Of a stretch of DNA of 64,000 nucleotides, positions 26,001-45,200 are shown piece by piece. Source of the DNA: Acridotheres tristis (Eukaryota > Chordata > Aves > Passeriformes > Sturnidae); the NCBI GenBank assembly GCA_037013685.1, contig CM072899.1, positions 12,256,479-12,320,478 on the forward strand, written 5' to 3'. The position numbers and the translations under genes were made by a program. Under the pieces are notes generated by a model. It saw only the letters and a program-made list of their open reading frames with translations. It had not been told where the DNA came from and did no database searches. Position 1 is the first letter of the stretch, and the number at the start of each line of letters is the position of its first letter.

Positions 26001-28124
26001 TGCTTACAATTATATTTATAATCTTGTAATAAAAATACATTCTCCCACAAGTCGGTTTTACTCCTGTTTTCATAGGTCGTGCACAAAATTCACAGTTTGG
26101 TGAATCCTGACCTAGCAAAACATGACTTTTTAAACAAGCACTAGTAGAACTAACACAGCAAGAGAACAGTATGAAATACGGTTCACTTGTCATAACAATT
26201 GTCATCGTTTGTAAAACCCACCTTTAGTACTTTGTTTTCTTATGTATTTTAAAATAAAGTGCACATGCCCAGCCCCCAAGAAAAGCTGTTTCCTCTTACT
26301 TGACAATGTTATTCCATTCAGCTTCCATCGTTGGCATTCTTGACAACATATTTTCAGTTATGATTATAGTTTGTGGCTTCAAAGGTAAAGATTCAGCGAA
26401 TTTGACATTCTAATTGACAGCTAATTAGATACATTTAGTAAATAAGCCTACAGCTGATCCACAGTAATGGAAAGCTTACAAGTGGAGTCTGTTTATATAT
26501 AACAAAATGCCATATAACTGTTCTGATGTTGTAAGAGCCATTCTTTAAATAAGAAGCCAAAGTGGGTATCAATACAATTTGAGCTGGAACAACTGATAGA
26601 GAAGGGAATTGCAAGAGTCGAAGATGAAGAGAAGAAGCCAGAGAGGGAATAGGAAGAACAAAAACAAAGTCAGGCAACACCACAGCTTTAAAACAAACAA
26701 AATTGCTCTAGTTATTTCTCAAAAGCCATTTGTTTTTGTCACTTATCTTGTCAATTCCCAAACAGTACAAATGTAGCAAATCCAAACAGATTATTGAAAC
26801 AGAGCAGACCAAATAATTTGCAGGTCAGTTATATAACTTAGACTCTATCCAACTGTATTTGACATTAACTTAAAAGAAAATGTGTTACGAATTTATTACC
26901 AAATCTGCTCCTTTGTTTTTTCTTTTGATCCACAAAAGAAATGTTTCTTTGTACATGACCAAATGTCTTTCACAGGTGAGTTGTAAGGGGGTAAGGGAGC
27001 AGAACTTCCATAAGAAAATTCACTTGATTGTATCTTACGAGTTATCAACTATGATCTCCTTTAATGCCCTAGAAACAGCAAGCACTGCCCTGAAGTACTT
27101 CAGTCGTGCATTGTGCTGGCAGTTCTGTTTTGGTAATCATTCACTGCCATTTGGCATTGTAGATCTCTTTCTCAAACTAAGCCTGTTTGGCAAGATTTTT
27201 TCCCCCTTTAATTTATTTGTATTGTGTTTGTGTGCAAGTTTGCTGTTATGTGAAGTTCTAGGCAAACTTGCAAATAAAGCAGATTTTGCAGTTTACAGTA
27301 AAGAGTGCATGAGTAAAATGAGGTTAGCAAATGGCATAGGAATAAGGAAAATAGTATTCTCAAAATTAGGTATAGATTAAGACCTCTTTTGAAAATTTCA
27401 TATGTAACCATAAATAATTCAATGCCTATATTTTTTTAATTTTAGAATTTGGTTTTCTGGAGTCAGAAGCATACTGAGGTAGAAACGGTGGATCTTGTCT
27501 TAAAGTTGAAAAATAAACTGGTAAGTAACTGAACTGAACATGACTTAGCTACATAAAAGCATATAATTGGTTTTGTAAGTACATAAATGAAAATATTCTT
27601 CATGATCTCGGTAGTTTAAAGAGTCAATCATTCATTCAGGCTTTAAAAACAAAAACAGTCCATTTCAGCCATGCCTGAAAAGTTTTTTGACTTCCCAATA
27701 TCATCTGGCTATGCTGGAATCATTGTATTGCTGCGTTTTTTGTAAATTAGTTTGAACTCTTTGACTGATCTGAATCCCCAGGGAAGAAGAAAACCAAATT
27801 TTGTTGTTATTTCTGAAAGTCCAAATCAGTGTTGTTCCCACCGTTGTATGGTTGCTGAGGAAACCTGCTGTTGTCAAAATTCCTACTCAGTCAGCAAATG
27901 AATTAATTTTCCAGATTTTCTAATACATGACTGATATTTCTTAAGGTAAATTGCATTTTTAGTACAAATCATGTTTTCTGGTACTTTTGCAGTTGCAGGC
28001 TGACAGAGAACATCTTCCTGTGAAAACTGACACACTGAAAAAGCTGCAGACACACATCAATGATATTATATTGGCCATGCCAGATGACTTACAGGACATC
28101 TTGCTCAAAACTGGCACAACATGA
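7862..28124 (+). CDS. DENND6A: DENN domain-containing protein 6A (20 coding exons, 595 aa)
   Basis: DENND6A (FAM116A) is a guanine-nucleotide exchange factor for RAB14. It acts on recycling endosomes and influences ADAM10 traffic and N-cadherin shedding in mammals. Joining 20 exons with GT-AG introns gives 595 codons plus stop without a frameshift, close to the 608 residues of human. The frame starts at [10 protein letters not shown] with an acidic Glu/Pro-rich leader, then the upstream DENN region from about residue 40 ([20 protein letters not shown]), the central DENN region around 240-370 (including [20 protein letters not shown]) and a C-terminal downstream-DENN region ending in KTGTT. 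Coding exons: 7862-8059, 10621-10659, 10766-10808, 13481-13593, 14561-14641, 15011-15116, 16214-16293, 17734-17796, 18423-18478, 18810-18932, 19540-19635, 21625-21719, 23430-23495, 23586-23650, 24332-24421, 25112-25165, 25246-25355, 25884-25986, 27446-27520, 27993-28124. Domain limits are approximate. I see no second gene in the introns. Confidence 0.95.
8060..10620 (+). other. DENND6A: DENND6A intron 1
   Basis: A 2.6-kb intron. Its first 200 bases are still CpG-rich. It holds a 31-bp minisatellite (8581-8704). The remainder is AT-rich, and I see no other exon or recognised transposon in it. Confidence 0.8.
8581..8704 (+). repeat. 31-bp tandem repeat, four copies
   Basis: Four nearly identical 31-bp units start at 8581, 8612, 8643 and 8674, each beginning GGGACAGCTGTGGCACTGCT. 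They differ only at the last base of the unit. Every unit carries the E-box CAGCTG. The high identity suggests recent expansion. It lies in DENND6A intron 1, some 520-640 bases beyond the exon 1 donor. Chance open frames on both strands across it are repeat artefacts. Confidence 0.95.
10621..10659 (+). CDS. DENND6A: DENND6A coding exon 2
   Basis: A 39-base exon for residues 67-79 ([13 protein letters not shown]), phase 0 at both ends, with acceptor TTTTTTTCCTATAG and donor GTAAGT. The peptide is close to the conserved YPxHSKLTD block of the family. Confidence 0.93.
10766..10808 (+). CDS. DENND6A: DENND6A coding exon 3
   Basis: A 43-base exon for residues 80-94 ([14 protein letters not shown]). 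The donor GTAAGT splits codon 94 after its first base. Confidence 0.93.
10809..13480 (+). other. DENND6A: DENND6A intron 3
   Basis: A 2.7-kb AT-rich intron. Open frames at about 12534-12884 and 12885-13169 have no family resemblance and no supporting splice sites. I see no repeat that I can name. Confidence 0.7.
13481..13593 (+). CDS. DENND6A: DENND6A coding exon 4
   Basis: Encodes residues 94-131, including [19 protein letters not shown] and [10 protein letters not shown], part of the upstream DENN region. Donor AAG|GTTGGA is weaker than its neighbours. Confidence 0.94.
14561..14641 (+). CDS. DENND6A: DENND6A coding exon 5
   Basis: An 81-base exon for residues 132-158, with the conserved [20 protein letters not shown] stretch. 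Acceptor TCTTTTGCAG and donor GTAATT. Phase 0 on both sides. Confidence 0.95.
15011..15116 (+). CDS. DENND6A: DENND6A coding exon 6
   Basis: Encodes residues 159-194, including [20 protein letters not shown] and [15 protein letters not shown], the hydrophobic core of the longin-like upstream DENN fold. Donor GTAGAG splits codon 194. Confidence 0.95.
16214..16293 (+). CDS. DENND6A: DENND6A coding exon 7
   Basis: Encodes residues 194-220, [20 protein letters not shown] then MGLIMK. Ends AAG|GTAGGG. Confidence 0.94.
16294..17733 (+). other. DENND6A: DENND6A intron 7
   Basis: A 1.4-kb AT-rich intron. I see no exon, RNA gene or named repeat in it. Confidence 0.7.
17734..17796 (+). CDS. DENND6A: DENND6A coding exon 8
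   Basis: A 63-base exon for residues 221-241 ([20 protein letters not shown] then Q). Acceptor TTTCTTTCCAAG, donor GTAGTG. Confidence 0.92.
18423..18478 (+). CDS. DENND6A: DENND6A coding exon 9
   Basis: A 56-base exon for residues 242-260 ([18 protein letters not shown]). The last two bases AG begin the Arg codon completed in exon 10. Confidence 0.92.
18810..18932 (+). CDS. DENND6A: DENND6A coding exon 10
   Basis: Encodes residues 260-301: [20 protein letters not shown] then [19 protein letters not shown]. This is the most conserved part of the central DENN region. Confidence 0.95.
   Translation: MFLSGVLSHSDALGAGAAGRTTCCDGTITSRVFRNCVGPC
19127..19476 (+). mobile_element. Probable solo LTR of an endogenous retrovirus
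   Basis: The segment has the layout of an LTR. A U3-like GC-rich part leads to a TATA-like AATAAAAA (about 19321-19328), then an R/U5-like part with AATAAATACCTCTTTTATTCC (AATAAA near 19410) and a CT-rich end finishing GCAACA. No gag, pol or env coding sequence flanks it, so it would be a solo LTR in DENND6A intron 10, in the same orientation as the gene. The 5' limit is uncertain: TGTTAG at 19127 would pair with the terminal AACA, but I cannot find a convincing target-site duplication. Confidence 0.5.
19540..19635 (+). CDS. DENND6A: DENND6A coding exon 11
   Basis: Encodes residues 301-333: [20 protein letters not shown] then [12 protein letters not shown]. The exon starts only 64 bases after the probable LTR end. 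Donor GTAAGT splits a Pro codon. Confidence 0.94.
19636..21624 (+). other. DENND6A: DENND6A intron 11
   Basis: A 2.0-kb AT-rich intron. A somewhat GC-richer patch at about 21000-21155 is not recognised. I see no exon. Confidence 0.7.
21625..21719 (+). CDS. DENND6A: DENND6A coding exon 12
   Basis: Encodes residues 333-365: [20 protein letters not shown] then [11 protein letters not shown]. Strong family signature. Donor GTAAAA. Confidence 0.95.
21720..23429 (+). other. DENND6A: DENND6A intron 12
   Basis: A 1.7-kb AT-rich intron with a T-rich tract at about 23190-23275. I see no exon or named repeat. Confidence 0.7.
23430..23495 (+). CDS. DENND6A: DENND6A coding exon 13
   Basis: A 66-base exon for residues 365-387, a lysine-rich segment ([20 protein letters not shown]) that is conserved in the family and could contact membrane or effector. 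Confidence 0.94.
23586..23650 (+). CDS. DENND6A: DENND6A coding exon 14
   Basis: A 65-base exon for residues 387-408 ([20 protein letters not shown] then K). The preceding intron is only 90 bases. Confidence 0.94.
24332..24421 (+). CDS. DENND6A: DENND6A coding exon 15
   Basis: A 90-base exon for residues 409-438 ([20 protein letters not shown] then [10 protein letters not shown]). Phase 0 on both sides; donor GTGAGT. Confidence 0.95.
25112..25165 (+). CDS. DENND6A: DENND6A coding exon 16
   Basis: A 54-base exon for residues 439-456 ([18 protein letters not shown]). It is separated from exon 17 by an 80-base intron. Confidence 0.94.
25246..25355 (+). CDS. DENND6A: DENND6A coding exon 17
   Basis: Encodes residues 457-493: [20 protein letters not shown] then [17 protein letters not shown]. 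Confidence 0.95.
25884..25986 (+). CDS. DENND6A: DENND6A coding exon 18
   Basis: Encodes residues 493-527: [20 protein letters not shown] then [14 protein letters not shown]. Donor GTTAGA is non-optimal but is the only frame-consistent site. Confidence 0.94.
25987..27445 (+). other. DENND6A: DENND6A intron 18
   Basis: A 1.5-kb AT-rich intron. It includes a 166-codon open frame at 26880-27380 without recognisable homology or flanking splice signals; I treat it as chance. Confidence 0.7.
27446..27520 (+). CDS. DENND6A: DENND6A coding exon 19
   Basis: A 75-base exon for residues 528-552 ([20 protein letters not shown] then LKNKL). Confidence 0.94.
27993..28124 (+). CDS. DENND6A: DENND6A terminal coding exon 20
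   Basis: Encodes residues 553-595 and the TGA stop: [20 protein letters not shown] then [20 protein letters not shown] and GTT. The 3' UTR follows in the same exon. Confidence 0.95.
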   Translation: MQADREHLPVKTDTLKKLQTHINDIILAMPDDLQDILLKTGTT

Positions 28125-29880
28125 TTTCTACTGGTCTTTTTTGGTGCTGAAAACCAAAAGGCAAGTAGGCTCACAGAAGACAGTGGCTTACCAAGTTTGG
28201 ATCACAGCTCTAAACCAGTACATTAACACTACAAATGGACTGTACTAATAGTATAGCACACTATATCATTTTCACTGTTTTTTCCACTTCAATACCAATG
28301 CAACTAAAGGGATTTTTGTGTCTAATACTTTTTGAAATAAGTGCTCTTAAAGAATAATCTGTGAGCATATGAAACTGTGCCACGGTATAGGACTACAGTG
28401 CAGTGCTGGCATTGCAGAATGTTTTCCAATTGGTGCTGCTATACCAGTCCTACTCAGGGGTAGGCAATATTGATCCTGTACTGTCCTGTTGATGTAGTAT
28501 CTGATTCTTTTTCTTTGTTTTTTACTTTTAGTTTTTAGCTAGTGCTAAGTCCAACTGATGTATTGGTGATTTGGTCAGAATGCCTTACATTTGAGGTATT
28601 TTCCTGGTAAATCACAGCTTTTAAAACTGTTTCTGGAACAACTGAAATGATCAGATCCATTCTTAACTTCCTCTATTTCTCCTTCTTACCATCTTTCCAA
28701 AATGATACTGATTTAGCATCTTTGAAGAAGAGAAGGCAGCTGACAAAACTTTCCTGAAGAGAAGTCTCTTCCACCCAATGTCAGTTATCAGGGTGCTCTT
28801 AACACGCCTTAAACTAATTATATACTAATCTGTGGTTTTAAACTGCTGATATACAGGATTTCAACTGGATCACTTGTATAAATGTAAGCATGCAGTGTTC
28901 ATCACAGGAAATAAACACTGTGGTGTTCTAATAGGGATTTTAAAATCGGTGATTTCGGCAGAGTTAGCTGATACACAATCTGTTTTAGTTGGAGATCATA
29001 TCAGTCAGCTCCTGTTAGCATTTTTAACTTTATTTTTGGCTTACCCAGTCAGGTGTTTGAGGAGGTGATGAGGCTGGAGGGAGAAAAGGTTGGCTTCAGC
29101 TGAAAAAAGCCTCTGGACAGGTCAGACTGGCAAAAAAAAAGATTGTAGCATGAAATTATTCTCAGTGTGTGCATACAGCAGACATGCATAAAAACTAATT
29201 TCCTCTTGCATATTAAGCAACAAGAATGGGGTGTTTTATCTTCTTGAACAAGTTTCAGTGGTATATAAGAACTCAGCTGCTCCACATGCAGTGTTGTACT
29301 TTGACCAGTTTCAAGTAGAGTAAATATAATGCTATAGTGTACACACAGCATATACTTTTATATGTCAAGTGGATCAAGTTATTAAAAAAAAAAAAAAAAC
29401 CACTCTGCTTTTAAGTGCTTGGATAGAATTTTTTAAAATCTTATGACATAATCCTGCTATAAGAATATGCTTTTGTATAACAAATATTTCATACCATCTT
29501 TCTAAAAATGTCTTATTTAGATATAAAGTGTCACAACAGTATTTTTATGAAAATAATGTATTTTAATACTGTTATGTTTTGTATACAATTACTCATGACC
29601 AGAAGTTTAATGTATCTATTACATTACTGAAACTATACCACTTCAGCATTAATTGCTAACTTGCAAATTTTTTTTTTTTTTGCACACCCTGATGAAAAGC
29701 ATTTTTAATCCAGAAATTAAGTGGCCATTCATACCCTAAATTATCTTAACTATTTAACATGGAGCATTGTCGTTTCTTGGAACCATGTAAACTGGTAACA
29801 GCTATGATAACTAGCACATGACTGCAAATATGTATTTTTTTAAACAAAAATAAAGAGTTTGATTTTTATTTTTCTTTGCT
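28125..29880 (+). other. DENND6A: DENND6A 3' UTR (inferred extent)
   Basis: AT-rich sequence after the stop with no other gene. AATAAA signals lie at 28910-28915 and 29849-29854. The second is followed by a long GT/T-rich stretch, so it is the better distal end. The short A tract at about 29383-29399 is internal. Confidence 0.55.
29849..29854 (+). terminator. DENND6A: Candidate distal polyadenylation signal of DENND6A
   Basis: Canonical AATAAA followed within 20-90 bases by T- and GT-rich sequence (including GATGTGTTTGGTTTGCTTGG). A proximal alternative is at 28910-28915. Usage is inferred. Confidence 0.5.
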
Positions 29881-31119
29881 TTGGAAGTTATGTGACTTAG
29901 ATGATGGATGTGTTTGGTTTGCTTGGTTTTTCCCCTCTCCTGTGTAAGCAAAGCTGTTCAGCTTGCAAAGACTGCTGCTTGATGAAGCTGTACCCCTGAG
30001 CTGACCAGAAATGTGATGGACTGCTGTTGTAGTTTGATTTTGAATTATGGTTGGATTATGACAGAGCTGCAGGGTCCTCAGCAAAGCAAATGGCAGGGCC
30101 TGGATTCTAAAACAAGTGTTTGTTAGATTGTACTCAAAGAACTGAAACAGTGAAAGATATCTATTAACAATGCAGATACACTAAGAATAGGCCAGCTTAG
30201 AGATCCAGAAACTAACTATCCTCAAGCACAGGGAAGCTTAACTTTTCTAGCCCCCCAAAAAAGAAGTATGAATACTGAATGCTGTGAACAGAAGAAAGGT
30301 AAATATTGGAAATCTTGAACTGGGCTCCTTAGGTTACCACTTCCTGATAGTTTTCATGGTTGATCAGGATCATATTAACATCTTAGGCACTAACTAGATT
30401 TAAGGTATGATTTTTTTATTTTATAAAAATACAACTTTCAGTCTTAATTTACACCAGCTTTTGAGTTCAGAAGAACATAATTTAGAATTAGAATAAGGTT
30501 TTCAACATGATGCCTAAGAAGAGGTGTGGATGCCCCATCCCTGGCAGTGTTAAAGGTGGGGTTGGACAGGGTATTGAGTACCTAGTCCAGTGGCAGGGGG
30601 GTAGAATGAGATGATCCAACCCTTCCAACGCCCAAACCCTTTTATGATTCTATGAAAAGAACAGCCTCAGTTCAGCCAGATGTTAGGATCTGGTTCAGGA
30701 CTATTGTGATAAAGATACTTAAGAAAAGCATTGTTAATTAGAGGATAAGTAACTACCTTCTGTTAGTAGAACGTCAGCCCTAGCTTGGTTGAGTTTTACT
30801 CTGCTCTTGACGTCCCTGTGTCTGGTGCTCCCTGCCCATAAAGCGAGAGCTGTGCTGCGGGGTGAGAACATGGCCCTGCTGTGACCGGCCTGCCTAATAA
30901 TTACTGCAGTAGTGAATATATATATATATGTAATTAATAATATTAAACAAACTAGTAATAGTATTAATAATATACATTACAGTGCTGCCTTTTGTTGGTT
31001 TGTTTCGGTTTGGTTTTTAGAGGTTTTTGGGGGGGTGTTTTGGGGTCTTTTAATTAAATGTCCTTGTTGCTGTTGGGTTGCATTTGGAGGACTGGTTTCA
31101 CCAGTCTCTCCCTGCGTGC
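29881..31119. other. DENND6A-ARF4 intergenic region
   Basis: About 1.2 kb. It contains the CR1 tail at 30514-30656 and a short (AT)n stretch at about 30916-30930. Nothing else is recognised. Confidence 0.6.
30514..30656 (+). mobile_element. CR1 LINE 3' tail
   Basis: Typical avian CR1 3' end: AGAGGTGTGGATGCCCCATC, CTGGCAGTGTTAAAGG, GGTTGGACAGGGT, ATGATCCAACCCTTCCAACG and the terminal octamers ATGATTCTATGA. It is a short, 5'-truncated dead copy between DENND6A and ARF4. Confidence 0.9.
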
Positions 31120-31339
31120 TGAGAGCGGGAGCTGTTGCCGTCCCTCTGCCCCCCCGGGCGTCGGGAGCGGAGCGTTACCGGGGCTGCCACCTGTCCCCGC
31201 GGCCAGGGCGGGGCCCGTCTGCACCCGGCGTGCCCCGCGCGACCCGGAAGCTGCGCGGGGCGGGTGGGCGCGCCCGCCTACATCCCCCGGCGTGCCCCGC
31301 GGCGGAGGCAAATGAGCGCGGGGCGCAGAGCGGCGCAGC

Positions 31340-31358
31340 GCATGCCGGGAGCCGTAGT
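31340..31358 (-). promoter_or_regulatory. ZNF143/THAP11-like (SBS) motif
   Basis: Read on the minus strand the site is ACTACGGCTCCCGGCATGC. It matches the well-known promoter element ACTACAATTCCCAGCATGC at 15 of 19 positions, with both conserved ends intact. Such elements mark housekeeping promoters near their start sites. Function is inferred. Confidence 0.5.
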
Positions 31359-31411
31359 CGTCTCCTCGCCGGGGCCGTGTGGCGGAGGGCGGCGCCGCGG
31401 CTGGGGGATGT

Positions 31412-31473
31412 GGCGAGCGTGACGTGATCGTGTCCGCGTTGGAGCCGGGGCGGCCGCGGCGAGCGTGACGTGG
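31412..31473 (+). promoter_or_regulatory. ARF4: Duplicated UPRE/CREB3-like element
   Basis: The 15-mer GGCGAGCGTGACGTG occurs exactly twice (31412-31426 and 31458-31472), 46 bases apart. The second copy reads TGACGTGG, the UPRE core bound by XBP1/ATF6 and related CREB3-family bZIP factors. The first reads TGACGTGA. Both lie about 160-220 bases before the ARF4 ATG. ARF4 is a known CREB3 target in the Golgi stress response, which makes these sites plausible. Confidence 0.5.
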
Positions 31474-31634
31474 CAGAGACCGAGCGAGGTCCCCGGTCAC
31501 AGAGCACCCGCCGCCGCCGCCGGGCTCCCCTCGCGCGCGGAGGGATCCGTGCGCGCACACCGGCAGGGCCGCGCTCCCTCCCGCCCTCCTTCCCTCAGCG
31601 CTCCCCGCCGCCGCCCAGCACCGCCGTAGCCGCC

Positions 31635-41074
<9,440 letters not shown>

Positions 41075-42250
41075 TTCCAACTGGATGACTCTTTCACCAG
41101 GGACATGTTTGATATAAGTGGTCTAGGCTTGTTACAACAAAATTAGTTTGCATCTTGGTTATTACAGTATCTGGAACTGATATTTGGGCAGGATATTACA
41201 GCGTTTCAACTTGTTTTGTTGCCAATTATTGTTTACCGAGCTACATGTTGCAAAGGTAGCATATGCTTGGGTAAAAATCTCCTTAACTTGGAAAAAAGTG
41301 TATCTTCTGATTTTATTCCCCTTGTTAGCCTAAATGCCTGAATATAGTTATTGTGACATCTTTAAGATCTGTTTTGAATATTCTTTGAGCCCCAATAAAT
41401 TAATGTTTTAATTTTTTTTCTCCCTGCTACTCTTAGTTTACTGATGCCCTGTTTCATTCCTCAGACAGTCTGCTGATTTAAAAATGTAGCATTCCGTATG
41501 TATTTATTTCTCTCCCTTGCCAAAAAGATTTCCTAATACTGCTTGTTCCAAGCCAAGGAAATGCTCTAAAACACTATACAAATCTACTGCACTGAGGAAC
41601 ATTTTATTAATCTTTGGGTTCTGTCAGCCCAACTTGCCTTTGTGTGAATTGGATTTGATGGGTAGAATAGTTCTGTGCTGGTTGCGAAGAGCTCATGTTG
41701 AGGTTGTTTTTAATATTCAGCAGATTGTCTTCCTTTATATTGTATCTTTTTTTTTATGTTGCATGTTGCTTTTTGGTATCAGCCTGACTATTTTTGCCCA
41801 GTGTATAATAGTTCTGCTGAAGTTTTACTGTTTGTTGGTGAACATATCTTCATAAGGAAATTTTGGAAAATTCATCAGACTCAATGGATTAGTTTCTTCA
41901 TAACCCACTTGGAATTATTCCTAATAAAATGATAAAATGTATAGTTCTGTGTATGCTCTTCTTGATTCCTGAAATAGTTGAATGCAAATTATCACTTATT
42001 CTTTCACCATATACTGAGCTTTCCTTTAGCTTGAATATGAACACCAGTCTCAGATTTTCAGTTGTTTGGAGCTGTGTAGAGTGGGACATGGAAGGGAGGC
42101 AACCAAGTTGTATACAGTGCAGTAGAGTAGCTGTCATCAGGGCTTACATAAATCTGTAATGTCTTTTGAAGTTGTAAATCTAAAATTCTTTCAAGATGTC
42201 CAGATATGAAAATACTAACAGTTAAAAAATTGTAATAAAAGAAATTTGAA
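41075..42250 (+). other. ARF4: ARF4 3' UTR (inferred extent)
   Basis: AT-rich sequence after the stop with three AATAAA signals, at 41394-41399, 41923-41928 and 42234-42239. The signal at 41923 has the best GT-rich downstream element (GTTCTGTGTATGCTCTTC). A 112-codon frame at 41517-41855 lies within and is not supported. Confidence 0.5.
41923..41928 (+). terminator. ARF4: Candidate polyadenylation signal of ARF4
   Basis: AATAAA with a GT-rich region 20-35 bases downstream. Alternatives at 41394-41399 (proximal) and 42234-42239 (distal) would give 3' UTRs of about 0.34 and 1.2 kb. Confidence 0.45.
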
Positions 42251-45200
42251 CTGCCTGAAAAGCATGCATGTCTGTTTAATAGTTTCATCTACATGTCAAA
42301 ACCTACATGGGTCCCAGCAGGAGAGTCACACGTTCTGTTGGTGGCTAGCTGGGAAAGTAACCTGAGTGCTTTTATGGGGATATAGCAAATATTACAATAA
42401 TAGTGCTGATAATCGCCCACAAAAATCATCTCTATACAACTGCTACTGTCTTTTCATTTCTGTCCCCTTACACCTTTGTAGTTCAAAAGGCATAAATTTG
42501 AGGCTGCTACTAATGGGTAGTTCAGGATCTATTTTTCTCTTGCTTGTCTGCTGTTCAGTCCTCCAGCTACAATGTGCTGTCCTATTGACTGGATGTCTTT
42601 AGGAATCCAAAGCATGATTCTGTTGCAGTTTCAGGCTAAGTGCTTCTCATTTTTCACCCAGGTCTGGTTACCCTTGCTACAAGAAATCGCAGTGACAAGG
42701 TCTGGTAAATTCAAGCTAGTTTTGCTTCAGAACACCTTCCTGGGCAGCTTCTGCTGTAAGTGAGATTTAAGTTCCTAGGAGGTGCTGTTACTGTGAGCTA
42801 AGCAGGGAACATTCCAGAGCTTTTGAATGCAGTCCTTAAATGTCCTCAATGTGTAACAGAAACCCAGGAGACAGTGTAAGGTGAGAATGGTTTTGCCTGC
42901 ACCTTTAATGAATTGCTGATTACTTATTAATCAAAGCTGATATACCCATGCATTTGATCAGTAGCTGTTTATGTGCACATTTCTAGCAATGCAGTTCCTT
43001 GAATTAAACCTTAAAAGGTACACCTTGTTCAGAAGAGACAGCTTGTCCCTAATACAAGTTGGTTTTTGTAGTCCCAGTAGGTTAAAAGAAACAGTGCTTG
43101 TTACACAGTTAGAGGCAGTCTTTAAATGAAACAGTAGATACTTAAGTTAGGCTTATTACCATGAAGGAAACATTCTGCTTGGTAGAGATTTAATTATTTA
43201 AATGAGTAAGTATTTAGGTTTAGGTTAGGTCTGTTGAGCCACTATGCTTTTCAGTTGCAGCATGTGTATATGAAGCTCATATTTCAGAGTCACCATGTTT
43301 GGGTTTTTGTATCAGTAGATGTAATTCTATAATTCTATAAAATGAATAATTTCTCAAAGTCAGAAAGTAATGAAGATCTTGAGCCTCATTTAAGAGTGAT
43401 GGAGTCTGCAGGAGGGTTAAGGCTACAGCTTGCACTGACATTTGGTAAGACAAAGTTAATGCTGTATATCAGTAACAACGTACCATACAGCCCTGTTCTT
43501 CAAAGGAAGATGAAATTCCCATGAACATCAAATTTTCTCATGTCTGTTAAGAGTTTAGGTACTAACGTGGTTTGTCATTTCCCTATCAGAAGTCAAACAC
43601 CTGAACTGAGCTGCTGTCCCTGAAGTTCAAAATCTTGAACAGGCACGAGACTACTAAAAATATGTTCCTCATTCACTGTAGTGACAGGAGATCCTGAGTT
43701 CCAGTAGCTGAAATTTCTCTTTGTATACATTAACTTATATATTCAAACAAATGGCTAAGTTCTACTGCACTGGGGAGTTAGTCAAGTGATATTTGTGTAC
43801 AGGAGGCTTTATTTCAGTGTGTCCGATGACCAGCTTAACTATAGAGAGCAAAATAGTGAAGAATGTGTGGGTTTTCTTTTATTTGACCATGGAGACACAA
43901 TTTATTTCTCAAATATCAAGTACATGCATGATTTTCATTTTTTTTCATTGCGTACAAGAATAGTCCAGATTGTGTAAAACATTCGTTTCAGAGCCCAGTT
44001 ATTAGTCCCTTTTTAGTCTAAGAAATCCTTCTATAAAGGTCTGGACAAAGGCAGTTTGAGTGCAGTGTGATGAAACTTTGCACATCACCAAGGGTCTTTC
44101 CCACCCTTGTCAAGCAAGAATGGGGACTTAAGAAATTACATTCCATATGCTGCCATTGGATTTATGAATAAAGCTGGGCTGCCAAAACTGAAATGTTTAA
44201 GGCCTTTCCTCTTACTGGGTAGGAGTCAGAAGACTTGAAACAATTTTCTTTCTATGCCAAGAATATTAGAAACAAGTCAACTACACAATTAATTCGACAT
44301 GTTGAAAGCTCTGATGCCTTAGCCCACTGGGTATTTTTCCCCTTGTTTTTTTCATACTAGTTTTCTCCTCCCTTTTCTTCGTCCTTCTCTCAATCATATT
44401 TGGCATCCTTGCTTGCTTTGTCATCACACAGAGGTACTTTACTTAATGCTTGAATTTTACCTTTCAAAAATAGCAATGGTACAAGAGATGTGCAAGAATT
44501 CACAGGAGGAGAAGAGACCCCTTTGTTTGGAGCAGATATGGTCAGGGGGAGGAATAATAGGAGTTCTAAGTTGCCAGACCAGTTTGAAAGGATCTGGCAG
44601 AACTTCGTTGATTTTGTACGTATCAAATACACAGGGGTAAACATTTCACAATACCCAGAGCTTAAAAATGAACCAAGTGTGCTGCCTCCAGAAGGTGAAT
44701 GTGTGGAGTGCCCTTAGTTCTGTAATGTTCTTGTGAGTGATGAGTTTGTCCACAGCAGGAGCCACTGTCAAAGAAGAAACTTCTACCCCCTGAGACAGCA
44801 GCCAGGCACGAGGCAGCATTTCTTAAGTTTAATGAATCAGAGATGGAAAATTCAAGTATAAGGCAAAGAGGTTTTCCTTAATAGGTGGTCTGGGAAAGTA
44901 GAGTAACAAAAACAAAGAAATCCCCCACACATTTACAAAAATGCAAAGAAAATTCTACCTAGTTTTTTGTTGTGAAGGGCATGGAGCTTTCCAGTTGCTG
45001 GATGAGGAACAAGTACAGGTGAGTTTAGGTTTATGAAACGAAATGGAGACAAGTTGAATGGGATTTGTACAAATGTAGGTTCTGGATGAGATTTAGAGAG
45101 GAAGACTTAATTGCTGGGCAAGGTCCAGAGATGTAGGGGGAACCAAAATGGGAGCTAAGAATCAACATATGTGCAGTAGGAAGCACCATCTGTTACATTA

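Noticed and set aside
26880..27380. 166-codon frame in DENND6A intron 18
   Set aside because: No recognisable domain and no convincing splice sites or promoter; probably chance.
41517..41855. 112-codon frame downstream of ARF4
   Set aside because: Lies between ARF4 polyadenylation candidates, in the 3' UTR; hydrophobic T-rich translation without homology.
43323..43338. ATTCTATAATTCTATA resembling CR1 terminal octamers
   Set aside because: No CR1-like sequence precedes or follows it.
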